A stretch of 64,000 nt of DNA from the NCBI GenBank assembly GCA_016808115.1, contig JAEQBH010000193.1:4960001-5024000 (forward strand). Reading direction: 5' to 3'. The notes under the pieces are model-generated. The model had not been told where the DNA came from. It made no database searches and saw only the letters and a program-made list of their open reading frames with translations. The stretch's first letter is position 1, and every line of letters begins with the position of its first letter. The DNA comes from Tetrastigma voinierianum (taxonomy: Eukaryota > Streptophyta > Magnoliopsida > Vitales > Vitaceae). A program made the translations under genes and the position numbers. This document shows, piece after piece, positions 61,396 through 64,000 of this stretch.

Positions 61396-62094
61396 GTATG
61401 TGGATAAGTACTTCCGTATAAGTATATGTATAAGATCGATCTTGCATACGAGGAAATTTATATAGAAGTGTCCCTACGGAAATTGGAAATAAGAATAAGT
61501 CTACCATAAGTGTAGGATCACGAGTAAGTATAAGTTTGTTATAGAGAGTATAAGTTCGGGGCCAGGTATACGAGATGTATACGAAGCGTAAGTTTATTTA
61601 CAAGGATAATTATGTATGCCAAATTTATTATATGAATTCGAAGATTAAAATCGATTACTATTATATGTTTGTTATGATCAGTATAAGTGCATATGTTTAC
61701 GCTATGAGTTATATGTTTCAGCTAAGCGCTAAAGCTTAGCACGGGTTTAATCCGTGTAAGGAGTGCAGGGAGAGAAGACATGCGAAAAACATCCTCATAC
61801 AATTTGAGGTGACACCTTCAGTAAGGGTTCATCCTGATGGGATTACGCACTCTGAATATGTAATTGTAAATGTAAAAGTACAATTTTGTATATGTAAATG
61901 GGACTCAGTGTATGTGTTTAGATACTGTAAACACTACTACTGTGGTAGTTTTATTTTGTATATGATATTTTGGATTCTCGCGCAAAGAAAAAAATAAAAA
62001 ATAAAGAAAACGGGTAAGAGTCCCGATATTTGGTCTCGCGAACTCGGTTCGAATCCGCCAATTAACAGGTCGGGCCGGAATTGGGAAACTGACA
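61396..62094 (+). repeat. 5' LTR of element A, second part
   Basis: After the B insertion the LTR A style resumes (repeated 'agtataagt', 'tcctacggaaatt') and runs to the LTR end. The stretch CGCGAACTCGGTTCGAATCC with GCCAATTAACAGGTCGGGCC (62035-62076) matches the end of LTR C. Together with 41247-44010 this gives about 3.46 kb. A 62-codon frame at 61809-61997 is not a gene. Confidence 0.7.
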
Positions 62095-62447
62095 AGTTGG
62101 TATCATAGCATAGGTATACGTTAACTTATGGCTTGATGGGATATGATACCAACACAAGATGGTATCAGAGCCTAGGTTTAGGCGTTTCTGGAAGAGTCTT
62201 CGATTAAGGATGTACCTACATAGTAAAGTGTTGGCCTAATGCGGATTGTCTTGTCTGTATATTATTTAGAATGAATAAGTACCAATCCAGTTTTGGAAGA
62301 TTAAGACAGGAGATCTAGTTCTAATGGAGCTTTGTTGAAGCCAGTAGAGTCAGCTCAAGCACAGTAAAGACATGAAAAGAAAGGTGTAATAGAAACGTGC
62401 AAATAACAGTATGAATTCGAGGACGAAATTCTATAAAGGGGGAGAAT
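62095..62447 (+). mobile_element. Tiny internal region of element A
   Basis: Between the two LTRs lie only about 350 bp. They contain a primer-site-like TTGGTATCATAGCATAGG (62097), a second and better TGGTATCAGAGCCTAGG (62159), a stretch of gag-leader type, and at 62411-62447 the phrase ATGAATTCGAGGACGAAATT followed by the purine tract CTATAAAGGGGGAGAAT, as at the end of Tekay pol. All coding domains are missing, so A could move only with proteins from a related element. Confidence 0.75.
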
Positions 62448-64000
62448 TGCTCGAGAAATGTCTTTATTAGTTTTTCGAGACTTGTTTAGGGTATATTATA
62501 AGCTAAATATGAATTTTCGAAATAAAAATAAAGAAACCGAAATGAATATTAGAGACAAAAATTAAAGTGGTCATTTACCACTTGAGGACATAAAAGGCAT
62601 AAATCAATAAGTTTATATGCAATTATGGAATTTGAGAAAGATGGGATGCCAAAGTATAATATGTATAAGTTATATTGAGATTAATAAAGAGAGAAAGGGC
62701 TAAATAGCAAAAATGGGAAAAGAAGCCAAAAATGGGTTTTATTGTACTTGGCGAGCATGGCCTTAAGTCAAAAAATGGATAAAAGCATTTGGTCTCTCAT
62801 TTTGAGGAGACCCAGCATGAAAAGAAAGGGAAAAGAAAGAAGAGGAGAGGAAGAAGAAAGAGAGAAGAGAAGGGGAAGATAAAAGGTATGGAAACTAACC
62901 TTGATGGATTCTAGTATGGATCATATGGATTTTGTATGGAATTGTATGGATCACATGGATTTCTTGTAGCAGAATGCATGTTTTGTGGGTTGTGGGTTGT
63001 AGAGCTAACCTGAATGAGTTGTGTATGGAAATCAATGCAAATCTTTGTTTTTGGGTTTGTTATGAGGCTAGAGGTCTGCATTACATGTTTTGGGTTCTAA
63101 AGGGTTATGTAAAGCATGGACATGTTGTTCTTGATTATAAGTTTTATTAGAACCCTAGATTTCTTCAGAAGTTGAGTTAGTGGAAACCCTGGGCCTTGTA
63201 TAAAGTGAATGAAAACATGTTGGAGTTCAATGAGTGCATAAGATAAGTATTGAAAGATGATTTGAGTAAAATAGAAATTACAAGATGATTTTAGGTGTAT
63301 TGGTGTATGGAGTATTGAGTTGATTTGGGTATTGTATCAACATACATGGAAAAAAGGAAGAAAACCCATTACGGGCAAGATCATTTGTGCAGTCTGGGTG
63401 TTTGTGCCGATACAAATAGTGTTCTGTTTATCTGTTTTGACCAGCGTTCGTATTTTGGCCATAACTTTCTCATTTCTTATCCGATTTGAGTGATTCAAGT
63501 TTCTGGTTAAACAAGACTTAAATGAAAACCAACCATCCTGAAATAGGTACCCTCGAATTCCGACTCTATGTGGCTCAAAAATTCACTCAAAGTGGGGCTA
63601 TGTTCAAGCCAATTTATGGTTCAGTTTTTGAACATAGTGTAGTCCCGGTTGTTTAGGACGTAACTTGAGTTCAAATTCCGATTTGGGTGATTCCAGTTGG
63701 AGGAGAACCCTTAGAACCTTAGTTTTAAGAATTACAAAGGAACGTGTCAAATATGAAGTTAAGACCCCCCGGAAAAATGAGTATTACAGCTGTCCCTAGT
63801 ATGTCAGTAAATTGACTAGTTGGCATGAAAATGCCATAACTTTAGTTTGGATGATCCAATTGGAATGATTCCAATTTTTAAGTAAAATAGATTCATAGAG
63901 GGACAAGAATACATGAATGATGTGTGAATACATAAGCATCATATTGTACAAGTATACGAAATGCCATATGTAATAGGCATGAGACAAGAAAAGTATGGGG
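62448..64000 (+). repeat. 3' LTR of element A (cut by window end)
   Basis: It starts TGCTCGAGAAATGTC after the purine tract and is collinear with 41247-42680; the final bases AGACAAGAAAAGTATGGGG match 42661-42680. It has the GA-rich leader at 62820-62885 and 'aaccctagatttcttc' at 63151. The right part and any target duplication lie outside the window. Open frames at 62932-63150 are LTR sequence. Confidence 0.85.

Noticed and set aside
62035..62080. GGTTCGAATCC, a tRNA T-loop-like sequence
   Set aside because: No acceptor, D or anticodon arm fits around it, and the same sequence is part of the conserved LTR A/C end.
1..64000. Possible endogenous pararetrovirus or organelle DNA insertion
   Set aside because: All RT-type blocks seen have flanking integrase, LTR or copia/gypsy signatures, and no movement-protein, coat-protein or plastid/mitochondrial gene run was recognised.

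Overview
The window looks like intergenic heterochromatin from a flowering plant, most likely a eudicot. I cannot name the species. It holds no intact gene that I can support. Almost everything recognisable is LTR retrotransposon: Ty3/gypsy relatives of the Tekay/Del, Tat/Retand and Athila groups, plus one Ty1/copia element, all heavily broken by small indels and stop codons and many nested inside one another. LTR starts of the TGTAACRCCC type, tRNA-Met and tRNA-Asp type primer sites, long homopolymers and AT-rich spacers all fit a plant nuclear genome. I saw no tRNA, rRNA, CRISPR, bacterial operon or organelle-type gene cluster.

Layout. 1-6 kb: Athila-like remnant (protease scrap, end of pol, long post-pol region, LTR, then a primer site and a tripled leader). 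6.2-10.7 kb: a copia element whose reverse transcriptase is split by a 1.9-kb sequence with long inverted repeats, followed by its 3' UTR and LTR. 10.7-15.4 kb: AT-rich, non-retroelement DNA with one candidate orphan exon and a 390-bp tandem duplication. 15.4-25.6 kb: a pile of long LTRs in both orientations, rich in short tandem sub-repeats. 25.6-29.8 kb: a second AT-rich island with a fold-back repeat and a diverged 1.1-kb duplication. 30.8-33.4 kb: a minus-strand LTR. 33.4-41.2 kb: a Tat-type element with gag, protease, RT, RNase H and integrase remnants, a 65/130-bp minisatellite after pol, and an antisense ORF region with an acidic Glu run.

41.2-64 kb is a nested stack. Element A has LTRs of about 3.5 kb and only about 350 bp of internal sequence. 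Its 5' LTR is split by element B (Tekay type, 3.1-kb LTRs), apparently with a GTATG target duplication. The 3' LTR of B is in turn split by a minus-strand block made of an A-related LTR (C) and an Athila-like LTR with primer site (D).

How the parts work together: each element originally encoded Gag, protease, reverse transcriptase, RNase H and integrase for its own copying; all copies here look inactive as read. Names A-J are labels for this report only. LTR limits are by-eye estimates, usually good to tens of bases where a TG start, primer site or purine tract is visible, and to hundreds of bases elsewhere.
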